DNA of 15,330 bases from DATJFH01 sp035495815 (GTDB lineage: Bacteria > Acidobacteriota > Terriglobia > Bryobacterales > Bryobacteraceae). A program made the translations under genes and the position numbers. Location: the NCBI GenBank assembly GCA_035495815.1, contig DATJFH010000280.1:1-15330 (forward strand), read 5' to 3'. Position 1 is the first letter of the stretch. Every line of letters begins with the position of its first letter. Under the pieces are notes generated by a model, which did no database searches, was not told the DNA's origin, and worked only from the letters and a program-made list of their open reading frames with translations. Below, piece by piece: positions 8,787 to 15,330 of this stretch.

Positions 8787-10494
8787 ATGGGACGAACGCA
8801 GTACCTACCCTTAAGATCTGATCCCCGTTGGCGGGTCTGGCGCCATTGAGACGGATCAAGTCCGCCCGCAGCGTCACTTCCCTCGAAATGTCGGGGGCCA
8901 TGAATCCGGATGCCAGGAACCAGTGCCTGAAGCAGGCTTCATTAGGAAGCCACCAGCTGATTCTGTCCACCGCGGTATACGGCAGGTACTGGCGAGGCAG
9001 CGTTTCGGACTCCGGCTCACCCAGGACGATCGGCGTGGACGCGATGATCCTGTGTTTGCAAACGCTGCGCGCGGCCATGAGCGCTCCGATGGGATCGCGC
9101 AAATGGCACAGGATCGCGCCCATAAAAACCAGATCGAACATCTGCCCATCGAAAAGAGCGGGACAGAGTTCGTAGACTCGAGCGTGCCTGAAGCGGATGC
9201 GCGAGCCCAACAGGTCCTTCATGATCCAGAATCCGCGGCTCACCGGACTGAAATAGACGGGCCTTCCGTATTCGTCGTAATGATCCGGGGGACGGTCTGC
9301 ATTCATGGGCGGATTATTGAACCGGCCGTATACGTCGAAATCGGAATAATCGCGCGCGTCGACTGTCACTACGTCGGCGCCGAGCTGCTCGAAGTAGTGA
9401 GCGAACCATCCTGCGCCGGTACCGACATCAAGGACCCGCAGGCCAGCCATCGATTCCGGGAAACCATAGTGGGCGACATCGGCTCCGATGTCGTAATCTC
9501 CCCGCACGCTGAAGCCGTTATCAAAGTAGTAGCTGTGATACCACCAGTCCAGCTCCCCGCAGCGGCTCCGGAATTCCGCTTCCCCGGCATCTCCGGTGAA
9601 ACGCAGCTTCCCGGATCCGATTAAGGGGCGAGGCGCGGTTTTCGTCTGCGCCTGGACCGTTACCGTCGGAGCGCACATCATGCGAAGAGCTTCGGGTGAG
9701 CCGGGGAACTCGTCAGAGTCGCCGGGGCTCGTTCTCTTCTGCAGAAAGATCTGCCACTGGTGCCCGGGGATGGAAGGCGGGATCGTCCTGCTCACTCTGA
9801 GCCCGCTGCTCCGAACCAGTTGCAGAAACCATTGCCAATCGTAAATGACGGCGTTCGTCGGATCGATTTCGTTGATGAACAGGCTCACCTGAAAATCGAA
9901 CAGCATGGGAAACGAGCTGCGGTCGAAGAGGAACCAGGTTGTGCGCGCCATCCCGCCGTCCGTCATGATTCGGGCCACTTCGGACAGATAGAATTCCGTC
10001 TGGTCCTTGTAGAGATGAGTGAAAACGGAGTGGGCGACGACCAGGGAGACGGAGCCGCTTTCAACGGGGAACGGAGCCGTTCTCTGCCGCGTGTTGTCCG
10101 GCCCGAGGCCGAGGTTCCAGACGTCGTGATGGTGGAAGGTGAAATTCGGGTCGATGACGGTCAGGTTCTCGCGGCACCAGTCGACCATTCCCCGGTGTAT
10201 GTCGACGCCCGTGTACCGCAGAGGCTTCGGGGTCTGGCAAAGCAACTGGCGGGCGATGCGTCCGCAGCCGCAGCCGAAATCGAATACGGATTCATATAGT
10301 TTGGCGGGAACTTCCGGAAAGACCAGCGAATCGGGGACGATCTCGAAGGGTTGGTCATCGTGACAGACAAGCCGGCGGAACCCCACCGGCGGGAGAGGCG
10401 GCTCGAGCTTTGGCTCTTCGAGTGCAGTATGGTCCGCCGCTGATCCCTTCAGATCGTTTGAAGTCATGATCTGCTCTGCTCCAGGAAACAACAT
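8785..10494 (-). CDS. Fused double SAM-dependent methyltransferase (two class I domains)
   Basis: The protein has 569 residues with two complete Rossmann-type methyltransferase domains. In the first (about 35-255), motif I is VFDFGCGCGRIAR at 70-82, the acidic end of strand 2 is D98 in TGVDIH, and VVAHSVFTHL at 152-161 fits motif IV. In the second (about 300-569), motif I is VLDVGTGAG at 354-362, D379 sits in VVTVDARD, and FDLVFMGAILCHLRDP follows at 453-468. The second domain resembles CmoB/DUF1698-type methyltransferases (WYHSYYFDNG before the core, WWLPN and W-F-L-A-S-G-F after it). The linker is about 40 residues. Given the coupled glycosyltransferase downstream, it probably methylates a surface sugar at two steps or positions; this is inference. 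An in-frame ATG at 10467, with GGAG 11 bases upstream, is an alternative start that would remove nine residues. Cytoplasmic; no signal peptide. Confidence 0.85.
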   Translation of the reverse strand: MLFPGAEQIMTSNDLKGSAADHTALEEPKLEPPLPPVGFRRLVCHDDQPFEIVPDSLVFPEVPAKLYESVFDFGCGCGRIARQLLCQTPKPLRYTGVDIHRGMVDWCRENLTVIDPNFTFHHHDVWNLGLGPDNTRQRTAPFPVESGSVSLVVAHSVFTHLYKDQTEFYLSEVARIMTDGGMARTTWFLFDRSSFPMLFDFQVSLFINEIDPTNAVIYDWQWFLQLVRSSGLRVSRTIPPSIPGHQWQIFLQKRTSPGDSDEFPGSPEALRMMCAPTVTVQAQTKTAPRPLIGSGKLRFTGDAGEAEFRSRCGELDWWYHSYYFDNGFSVRGDYDIGADVAHYGFPESMAGLRVLDVGTGAGWFAHYFEQLGADVVTVDARDYSDFDVYGRFNNPPMNADRPPDHYDEYGRPVYFSPVSRGFWIMKDLLGSRIRFRHARVYELCPALFDGQMFDLVFMGAILCHLRDPIGALMAARSVCKHRIIASTPIVLGEPESETLPRQYLPYTAVDRISWWLPNEACFRHWFLASGFMAPDISREVTLRADLIRLNGARPANGDQILRVGTAFVP

Positions 10495-10569
10495 CCTGGA
10501 TCAAGTGGCGCGCCGGTCTTGATCAATCATACACCCTTCGGGAAGTACGGTTGCGCAGATCCGTTTGAG

Positions 10570-10986
10570 CTACTGTCCCCTCAGGAATGTCAGCGAGGCG
10601 AGGTCGCGGGTCGTCCCTGCCTTCGATACCGCCTGCACGGTAAGCTCATGCCAGCCGGAAGAGAATGTGGTGGTGTCGAGAGTGGCGCGCCATCCCGATT
10701 CTGCGCCCCCGGTGGCTTTCGGGTAGGCGGCGGCGACGTCCGCCCGCGGGAGCCCGATCGAGGCCTTTGCGTGAAAGGCGCGGTCGACGTAAAGAGAGAC
10801 CGATTCGATGCCGCTGTCGGCCAGCGCCCAGCCGATAACTTCGACCGCGCCCTGGAGCTTCTGGCCGCCGGCGGGACGATTGACTCCGCCGAAGGGCAGC
10901 GTCGCTGTCCTCTTTGAGTCGGGGCAGGACAGAAGAAAACAGATCAGAATGAGAAGAATCGCGCGGAAGCCGGTGTGGTGGTCCAT
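10570..10986 (-). CDS. Small lipoprotein with one Ig-like domain
   Basis: The frame is open from 11088, but the ATG at 10984-10986 gives a clean lipoprotein signal: a basic N-region, the hydrophobic run AILLILICFLLS and a lipobox cysteine at residue 21. The mature part of about 117 residues is one beta-rich domain with G-x-V-E-V-I-G-W-A-L-A-D-S-G, VSLYVDRAF, RADVAAAYP and GWHELTVQAVSKAG. This is the bacterial Ig-like pattern often found at the end of large secreted proteins in acidobacteria and related soil phyla; here it stands alone. It is probably anchored to a membrane facing the periplasm, or on the outer surface. There is no strong ribosome binding site, so the start rests on the signal peptide. 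Its stop is 75 bp before the double methyltransferase start, so it may lead that transcription unit. Role unknown. Confidence 0.65.
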   Translation of the reverse strand: MDHHTGFRAILLILICFLLSCPDSKRTATLPFGGVNRPAGGQKLQGAVEVIGWALADSGIESVSLYVDRAFHAKASIGLPRADVAAAYPKATGGAESGWRATLDTTTFSSGWHELTVQAVSKAGTTRDLASLTFLRGQ

Positions 10987-11156
10987 GCGAGGCGGAACTC
11001 GTCTCCATTGTTGCATGGCGTGGCAGCCGGCCGCTTCCGCCGTGGGCCGATACCCAACCGTCTTCGGATTCCCTGCTGCCGGAGGCAACTCGCATTACAC
11101 CGTTAACGAGCGGATAGCCCTGAGTCTGATCTGACTGCCGCGTCTGGACCGTTCGA
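10987..11156. other. Intergenic gap between reductase partner and lipoprotein
   Basis: This 170-bp gap separates the reductase unit from the lipoprotein/methyltransferase/glycosyltransferase unit, both on the minus strand. No hairpin with a T-run and no strong -10/-35 pair was found. In-frame ATGs upstream of the lipoprotein (for example 11016) leave a small chance that its coding region starts inside this gap. Confidence 0.4.
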
Positions 11157-11696
11157 TCAGCCGGCTCTCCGGGCCATTACCCGGAACAGCTCCCGCGGCT
11201 CGCCTGTTCTTTCGATCGCGTAGCCTTCCGGCCCCCACATATCGGCCAGAAAGCGGTCGAATTCAGGCCGCAGCGCAAGATAGGTTTCGTCGCGGTTTGG
11301 AGCCAGCATCCGGTCGTTTATGGAGATCTCGCAGGCGCCGTCCTCAAACACCAGCTTTCCGGCAAAGGCGGGTTCCTGTTCGAGTCTTCTGCACGCCGAC
11401 ACCGCGGCTTGATACGCCTGCCGCAGATTTTTCTGGGCGTCTCCGCCCGCCTGTTTCCGCGCATAGAGAAGCCCCAGGCGGCCTTTCGTGTTATCCAGAC
11501 TGTAATTGGCCTCGTGGCCGATCAGCATCACGCCCGGGCCGTTCGGCACGTGGCGGTAATCGGCGACATCGATGAGCATTTCGGGACAGGCGTGGTCCTG
11601 AATCCAGCGATGGAATACGGGAATCGCCTCGCCGAGGTCGATGGACACAGGTTCGACCGCGAAGATTTTGACTCTTACGTGTTGGATGGAATTCAT
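11157..11696 (-). CDS. Conserved protein of unknown function, partner of the siroheme reductase
   Basis: The protein has 179 residues and no signal peptide or membrane segment. I do not recognise a characterised family. The N-terminal half carries a dense, polar motif set that looks like an active or binding site: VFHRWIQDH (27-35), LIDVADYRHVPNGPGVMLIGHEANYSLD (41-68, with several His, Asp, Tyr and Glu) and GRLGLLYARK. The C-terminal half has EISINDRMLAPN near 123-134. The gene starts 6 bp after the reductase stop (ATG 11694-11696), so the two are almost certainly cotranscribed and probably translationally coupled; AGAG a few bases upstream is only a weak ribosome binding site. The position suggests a role in maturing, supplying electrons to, or working beside the reductase, but no cofactor motif (CxxC, Rossmann) is present. 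Confidence 0.75.
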   Translation of the reverse strand: MNSIQHVRVKIFAVEPVSIDLGEAIPVFHRWIQDHACPEMLIDVADYRHVPNGPGVMLIGHEANYSLDNTKGRLGLLYARKQAGGDAQKNLRQAYQAAVSACRRLEQEPAFAGKLVFEDGACEISINDRMLAPNRDETYLALRPEFDRFLADMWGPEGYAIERTGEPRELFRVMARRAG

Positions 11697-11702
11697 CAGT
11701 CT

Positions 11703-13958
11703 CTATGCGGTCACCGCCGCCGGTTGCGCCGCCATGCGGGCGTAGCAGCTGTGGGCCGCCTCGATGAACAGTTGCGCTTCCTCGATCAGGTAGTGAACCG
11801 ATTCCGCATTATACTGCCCTCCCCGCCGCTCGTGCGCCTGGAAATAGTACTGCGCGAACTTACCGCCGGTGAACGGGTCGAAGAAAAGCTGGGTGTCGTA
11901 AAAATGCCTGCGGAACGCTGCCACGATGCCGTCCGGATCGTCCGGAGGAAGCGTCACCTGCAGCTTGAGCAGGGCCAGCGCGGCGTGCTCCATCGACTGG
12001 TAGGCGATGGTTGCGGCCGCGGCGATGTCGCCGGCTTCCAGACGGAGCTGGGCTTCGAAGGCTTCGCGCTCGCAGGCCGTCAACTGGAAATCGGTCGGGG
12101 CCACCACTTCTCCGGCGCACTCCCCGACGCCGAGGTCGCCGGTGGTGAACTCGCGGGCATCGGCCCAATCGGTGTAATAGGACGGGTCTTCTTCATGGCG
12201 CGGCACTTCGGTCAGGTCGTCGATCATCCGCTTGCATTCCGACTTGCCGATCCGCGTAACGAAATGGTGGAATGACTCGCCTGCGGCGCGCTGTTCGAGG
12301 TAACGCTTCGTGATGCGGTCTACCGCCGCCGGGACGCGCTTGGATGGAATGGCTCCGATGGCCAGCCCGTAGGAGCCGGCGTTCCGCTCCCACATGCCAC
12401 CGAGGACAACCTGGAAATGCGGCACCGTGTACCCGTTCTTGTGGCGGCTGACGCCATAAAATCCGAGGTCCGCGATGTGATGCTGGCCGCAGGAATTGAA
12501 GCAGCCGCTGATCTTGATATGCAGGCCGCTGACGGCCTCATCCATTTCGTAGCTGCGCTCGGAGAGCCGCATGCGCAGCTCGCCCGCAAGACCGCGTGAG
12601 GAGGCGATGCCGAGCTTGCAGGTGTCGGTTCCCGGGCAGGCGGCGACGTCGACGATGGTCCCCGCCCCCGGCGCGGCAAGTCCCACCGCTTTTAGCTCGC
12701 TGTAGAGCGCCGGGAGATCCGCTTCGGTGACCCAGCGCAGGACCATGTTCTGCTCGACAGTCGTACGAATCGTTTCCTTGACGTACTTGCGCGCCATGTC
12801 GGCGACGCTGCGCAGCTGGTCGGCCGTGATGTCGCCGAGCGGCAGCGCGATGGTGACGGTGGCGTAACCGGTCTGCCGCTGCGGATAGACGTTGGTGCGA
12901 TGCCATTCGTCGAACCAGTCCGGACGCGCCGAACCGATCTGCAGCAGCGCAGGAGTCTTCAGGGGAGTCTCCTGGTAATTCGGAATGTCCTTCAGATAGG
13001 CGGTCCAGGCCGGATCGTAGGGAAGCGTAGCCCGCTCGGCGAGCACCAGCCGCTTGAACTCGTCCATGCCCAGTTTGGTCACCAGGAATTTCAACCGGGC
13101 GGTGTTGCGATTCTTCTTTTCTCCCAGCCGCGCGAATACGCGTGCGGTGGCTTGCGCGATGGGAAGCAGTTCCTCTTCGGGCAGGAATTCATCGAACAGC
13201 TTGGCCTGCTGCGGCACCGAGCCCAGGCCTCCGCCCATGTAGACTTCGAACCCGCGCTTGCCGCCGCGTACGACGGCGAGGGCGCCAAAGTCGTGCAGCA
13301 TGATCAGGCCGCAGGCGCTGTCCCGGCATCCGGAGAAGGCGATCTTGAATTTCCGTCCGAAATCCTGGCAGTCGGGATGGCCGAGCATGAAATATGCGGT
13401 CGCCTTGGCGTAGGGCGTAACGTCGAAAGCCTGCTCGCGGCAGACGCCGGCGATGGGGCAGGCCGTTACGTTGCGGACCGTGTTGCCGCAGGCTTCGCGC
13501 GTCGTGATATTCACCGCCGCCAGCCGCCGCATGATGGAAGGCGTATCCTCGATGTGGACGAAGTGGAGCTGGAAATCCTGCCGTGTGGTGATGTGGGCAA
13601 TGCCGTCGGAGTACTCCTCGGCCAGCTCCGCCAGAGTCTCGAGCTGGGCGGCGTTCAAGTCACCGAACGGGATTTTGATGCGCTGCATCCCGGGGGCGTC
13701 CCACAAGGTGTGGGGACCCTTCGTACCGTCGCTCGGATAGGACAGCGTTTGTTTCGCCCGGCCGTCGTGCCGTTGGCCATTGTCGTAACGCTGGCCGTAG
13801 GATCCGCGGCGGAGGCGTGTCTCGGCGAAGATGCGGTCCTCGATCTTGCCCTGTTTCTTGAGCGCGACTTCATTCTCGAAAATGTCAAGTTCGGCGGCCA
13901 GATGCGCCGGCATCCTGCCTGCAAGATGAGTTTTCCACTCTCCGTTGCTTGCCTTCAT
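11703..13958 (-). CDS. Siroheme/4Fe-4S nitrite or sulfite reductase with C-terminal helical (HEPN-like) extension
   Basis: The ATG at 13958 gives 751 residues; the frame is open to 14174, but the extra 72 codons lie opposite the cytochrome gene and look noncoding. The two-fold reductase architecture is complete. Siroheme/substrate basic residues are visible as TTRQ (R126), TVRNV (R162) and KFK (203-205). The 4Fe-4S/siroheme cysteines are CPGTDTC (441, 447) and GCFNSC (486, 490), nearly the spacing of plant ferredoxin-nitrite reductase. It therefore reduces nitrite to ammonia or sulfite to sulfide by six electrons, probably from ferredoxin, in the cytoplasm; sequence alone does not say which. 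Unusually, the N-terminal half also has paired cysteines (C167/C173 and C211/C216). Residues 625-745 form an extra alpha-helical domain not part of the usual 500-600-residue enzyme. A partner gene follows after 6 bp, and an inverted repeat overlaps the start. Confidence 0.9.
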   Translation of the reverse strand: MKASNGEWKTHLAGRMPAHLAAELDIFENEVALKKQGKIEDRIFAETRLRRGSYGQRYDNGQRHDGRAKQTLSYPSDGTKGPHTLWDAPGMQRIKIPFGDLNAAQLETLAELAEEYSDGIAHITTRQDFQLHFVHIEDTPSIMRRLAAVNITTREACGNTVRNVTACPIAGVCREQAFDVTPYAKATAYFMLGHPDCQDFGRKFKIAFSGCRDSACGLIMLHDFGALAVVRGGKRGFEVYMGGGLGSVPQQAKLFDEFLPEEELLPIAQATARVFARLGEKKNRNTARLKFLVTKLGMDEFKRLVLAERATLPYDPAWTAYLKDIPNYQETPLKTPALLQIGSARPDWFDEWHRTNVYPQRQTGYATVTIALPLGDITADQLRSVADMARKYVKETIRTTVEQNMVLRWVTEADLPALYSELKAVGLAAPGAGTIVDVAACPGTDTCKLGIASSRGLAGELRMRLSERSYEMDEAVSGLHIKISGCFNSCGQHHIADLGFYGVSRHKNGYTVPHFQVVLGGMWERNAGSYGLAIGAIPSKRVPAAVDRITKRYLEQRAAGESFHHFVTRIGKSECKRMIDDLTEVPRHEEDPSYYTDWADAREFTTGDLGVGECAGEVVAPTDFQLTACEREAFEAQLRLEAGDIAAAATIAYQSMEHAALALLKLQVTLPPDDPDGIVAAFRRHFYDTQLFFDPFTGGKFAQYYFQAHERRGGQYNAESVHYLIEEAQLFIEAAHSCYARMAAQPAAVTA

Positions 13959-13990
13959 ATACCCTAAACTATATCGGAATAGGGGTATAT
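13957..13990. promoter_or_regulatory. Inverted repeat, candidate operator between the reductase and cytochrome genes
   Basis: Perfect 8-bp arms ATATACCC (13957-13964) and GGGTATAT (13983-13990) are separated by 18 bp in the divergent gap. The left arm overlaps the reductase ATG (13956-13958). The arms cover most of a plausible reductase promoter. This is the geometry of a dimeric repressor site. In the reductase transcript the same arms could instead pair and hide the start codon, if transcription starts far enough upstream. Confidence 0.5.
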
Positions 13991-13997
13991 TGGGCAA
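13968..13997 (-). promoter_or_regulatory. Candidate sigma70-type promoter of the reductase gene
   Basis: Read on the minus strand, TTGCCC (13997-13992) and TATAGT (13973-13968) are separated by 18 bp. Transcription would begin about 3-5 bases before the ATG at 13958, so the mRNA would be almost leaderless, in line with the lack of a well-spaced ribosome binding site. Based only on consensus matching by eye. Confidence 0.35.
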
Positions 13998-14076
13998 GTG
14001 CGGTGACTTGGTTTCCACACCGGGCAGGACGAGCGCGTTGGCCTGCCGGGGCCCCGCTTCTGCGATACTTGCTTGC

Positions 14077-14871
14077 ATGGAAATCCGAATCCGCCTCGCC
14101 TTGTCGCTGGCGATGCTCGCGGGCGGCCTGCCGCTTGCCGCGCAGCATAGCGTGGCGCGATCCAACCCGTTCAAGAGTGCCGGCGATTTGTCCGAAGGCG
14201 CCCGATTGTTTCGCGGCCAGTGCGCCGCGTGTCATGGGCCGAACGGAGCCGGAGGCGCAGGAGGACCTGACCTGAGGACCGGCGCATTCCGCCGCGGCGA
14301 TTCCGATGAAGCGCTGTTCCAGCTCGTCGCTAAAGGGATCCCCGGAACCGCCATGCCCGCCTACAACGGCGAAGGACGGCAGATCTGGCAGATCGTAGGA
14401 TACGTTCAATCTCTCAGCGTAGGGCAGGCCGCGGAGCGGGCGAAAGGCGACGCGGCGCGCGGGGAGACGGTGTTCAAAGCTCACGCCTGCGCAAACTGTC
14501 ACACTATCGGCGGGAGCGGAGGCGCCGTCGGCCCGGACCTGACCGGCATTGGAAGCCGGCGCTCGCTCGGCAGCCTGCAAAGGTCGATCCTGAATCCCGA
14601 CGACGTGGTCTCACCGGATTACTGGACAGTCCATGCACGCATGAAATCCGGCGGGCAGATCTCCGGTATCCGGATGAACGAGGATACTTTCTCCATCCAG
14701 TTGAGAGACAAGAACGGTCTGCGGACCCTCCTCAAGGAGGACATCCTCGAACACAGCCTGGTGAAGAAGTCGCCGATGCCGGCCTTCCAAGGCAAACCGG
14801 GCGAGCGGGATTTCGAGGACCTGGTCGCATATCTGGCCGCTCTCAAAGAAAAAGAAGGAGACCGCCCGTGA
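14077..14871 (+). CDS. Exported diheme c-type cytochrome (cytochrome c domain plus putative heme-binding domain of TIGR02603 type)
   Basis: The chosen ATG at 14077 begins 264 residues with a signal peptide (MEIRIRLALSLAML..., cleaved after about residue 22, AA-Q); the open frame further upstream lacks one. Two heme c motifs are present: CAACH at 49-53 with a likely Met ligand at 93 (TAMPAY), and CANCH at 138-142 with a likely Met ligand at 234 (SPMPAF). The second domain reads GPDLTGIGSRRS, LQRSILNPDDVVSPDYW and G-x-Q-I-S-G, the pattern of the Pirellula/Verrucomicrobium-type heme-binding domain. It would act in the periplasm as electron carrier. Its stop overlaps the GTG of the quinoprotein (GTGA), so it is the likely electron acceptor for that enzyme. 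No clear ribosome binding site precedes the ATG. Confidence 0.88.
   Translation: MEIRIRLALSLAMLAGGLPLAAQHSVARSNPFKSAGDLSEGARLFRGQCAACHGPNGAGGAGGPDLRTGAFRRGDSDEALFQLVAKGIPGTAMPAYNGEGRQIWQIVGYVQSLSVGQAAERAKGDAARGETVFKAHACANCHTIGGSGGAVGPDLTGIGSRRSLGSLQRSILNPDDVVSPDYWTVHARMKSGGQISGIRMNEDTFSIQLRDKNGLRTLLKEDILEHSLVKKSPMPAFQGKPGERDFEDLVAYLAALKEKEGDRP
14855..14860 (+). promoter_or_regulatory. Ribosome binding site of the quinoprotein gene
   Basis: AAGGAG lies seven bases before the GTG at 14868, inside the end of the cytochrome gene. It supports GTG as the true start and the 4-bp GTGA overlap with the cytochrome stop. Confidence 0.8.
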
Positions 14872-15330
14872 AGATTCTGACTTTGCCGCTGCTTGCCGCC
14901 CTGGCTTCCGCGCAAATCACCCCCGACCGTATTCGCAACGCCGCTTCCGAGCCGCAAAATTGGCTAACCTACAACGGAGGCTATGCCGGGACGCACCACA
15001 GCGCGCTCGCGCAGATCCAAGCCGGCAACGTCGCCGGGCTGCAGCTCGAATGGGTGTGGCAGGCCCGGTCGATCGAGAAGTTCGAGACGACCCCGCTCGT
15101 TGTAGACGGCGTAATGTACTTCACCGGGCCGCCCAACACGATCGTCGCTATCGACGCGCGCACCGCGCGGGTTTACTGGAGCTACACGCATCCGCTGCCG
15201 GAAATCACCTATCCCTGCTGCGGCAAGGTGAACCGCGGTCTGGCAATCCTCGATAAAACCCTGTACATGGGCACGCTGGATGCAAAGCTGATCGCCATCG
15301 ACGCCGTGAGCGGGCGCAGGAAGTGGGAAA
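14868..15330 (+). CDS. PQQ-dependent alcohol dehydrogenase-type quinoprotein, N-terminal part (continues beyond window)
   Basis: The GTG at 14868 opens 154 residues that reach the right edge without a stop. Residues 1-15 form a short signal peptide (MKILTLPLLAALASA). WLTYNGGYAGTHHSAL at 32-47 and LEWVWQ at 60-65 match the N-terminus of methanol/ethanol-dehydrogenase-type quinoproteins. FETTPLVVDGVMYFT at 72-86 holds the Glu near PQQ, and CCGKVNRGLA at 117-126 holds the adjacent cysteine pair that forms the vicinal disulfide against PQQ. IDAVSGRRKWE at 144-154 is a propeller tryptophan-docking-like repeat. It would oxidise an alcohol or related substrate in the periplasm and pass electrons to cytochrome c, probably the one just upstream. 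Substrate and metal (calcium or lanthanide) cannot be judged because the decisive residues lie outside the window. Confidence 0.88.
   Translation, partial: MKILTLPLLAALASAQITPDRIRNAASEPQNWLTYNGGYAGTHHSALAQIQAGNVAGLQLEWVWQARSIEKFETTPLVVDGVMYFTGPPNTIVAIDARTARVYWSYTHPLPEITYPCCGKVNRGLAILDKTLYMGTLDAKLIAIDAVSGRRKWE

Noticed and set aside
10646..11095. A 149-codon minus-strand frame overlapping the lipoprotein
   Set aside because: It is out of frame with the lipobox-bearing reading frame and rich in Arg and Ser without motifs; a shadow frame.
11409..12275. A 288-codon plus-strand frame spanning the reductase/partner junction
   Set aside because: It is antisense to two supported genes and has no recognisable motif.
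12900..13967. A 355-codon plus-strand open frame opposite the reductase
   Set aside because: It lies entirely antisense to the well-supported reductase, with no domain pattern and no ribosome binding site; a shadow frame.
13945..14076. Upstream extension of the cytochrome reading frame
   Set aside because: The extra residues hide the signal peptide that begins at 14077 and overlap the reductase start, so the internal ATG is preferred.
13959..14174. N-terminal extension of the reductase by 72 codons (start at 14174)
   Set aside because: The extension overlaps the cytochrome signal peptide region on the other strand, has no family similarity, and would run through the promoter and inverted repeat. 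MKASNGEWKTHL at 13958 is a natural start.

Overview
The window is a GC-rich piece of bacterial chromosome that most likely comes from an acidobacterium of the Solibacter/Bryobacter type. The clearest sign is a large secreted NHL-repeat protein that ends in the cohesion-like C-terminal domain known as TIGR03437, which is strongly expanded in that lineage. Other signs agree: a ceramidase-like secreted hydrolase, a heme protein with the Pirellula/Verrucomicrobium-type heme-binding domain, and an Ig-like lipoprotein. The placement is inferred from family content; no rRNA or marker gene is present. No tRNA, rRNA, CRISPR array, insertion sequence or integrase was seen.

Layout. Seven genes lie on the minus strand from 13958 down to 1, and two lie on the plus strand from 14077 to the right edge. 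Reading the minus strand in transcription order: a siroheme nitrite/sulfite reductase with an extra C-terminal helical domain (13958-11703); a small conserved partner of unknown function 6 bp downstream (11696-11157); an Ig-like lipoprotein (10986-10570); a protein with two fused methyltransferase domains (10494-8785); a 990-residue protein with two fused glycosyltransferase domains, 7 bp downstream (8777-5805); a giant secreted beta-propeller protein (5764-1304); and a neutral-ceramidase-like exported hydrolase that runs off the left edge (1227-1). The plus strand carries a diheme cytochrome c (14077-14871) overlapping by 4 bp a PQQ-dependent alcohol dehydrogenase-type quinoprotein that runs off the right edge (14868-15330).

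How the genes fit together. The reductase and its partner look like a two-gene assimilatory nitrogen or sulfur unit. The double methyltransferase and double glycosyltransferase are translationally close and look like a module that builds and methylates a surface glycan. The propeller and ceramidase-like proteins are secreted and follow in the same direction, but nothing seen proves cotranscription. The cytochrome and quinoprotein form a periplasmic oxidation couple. The divergent gap between the reductase and the cytochrome holds a perfect 8-bp inverted repeat that covers a plausible reductase promoter and the reductase start codon, so it is a good operator candidate. There is no gene-free stretch over 300 bases; the longest gaps are 10987-11156 and 13959-14076.
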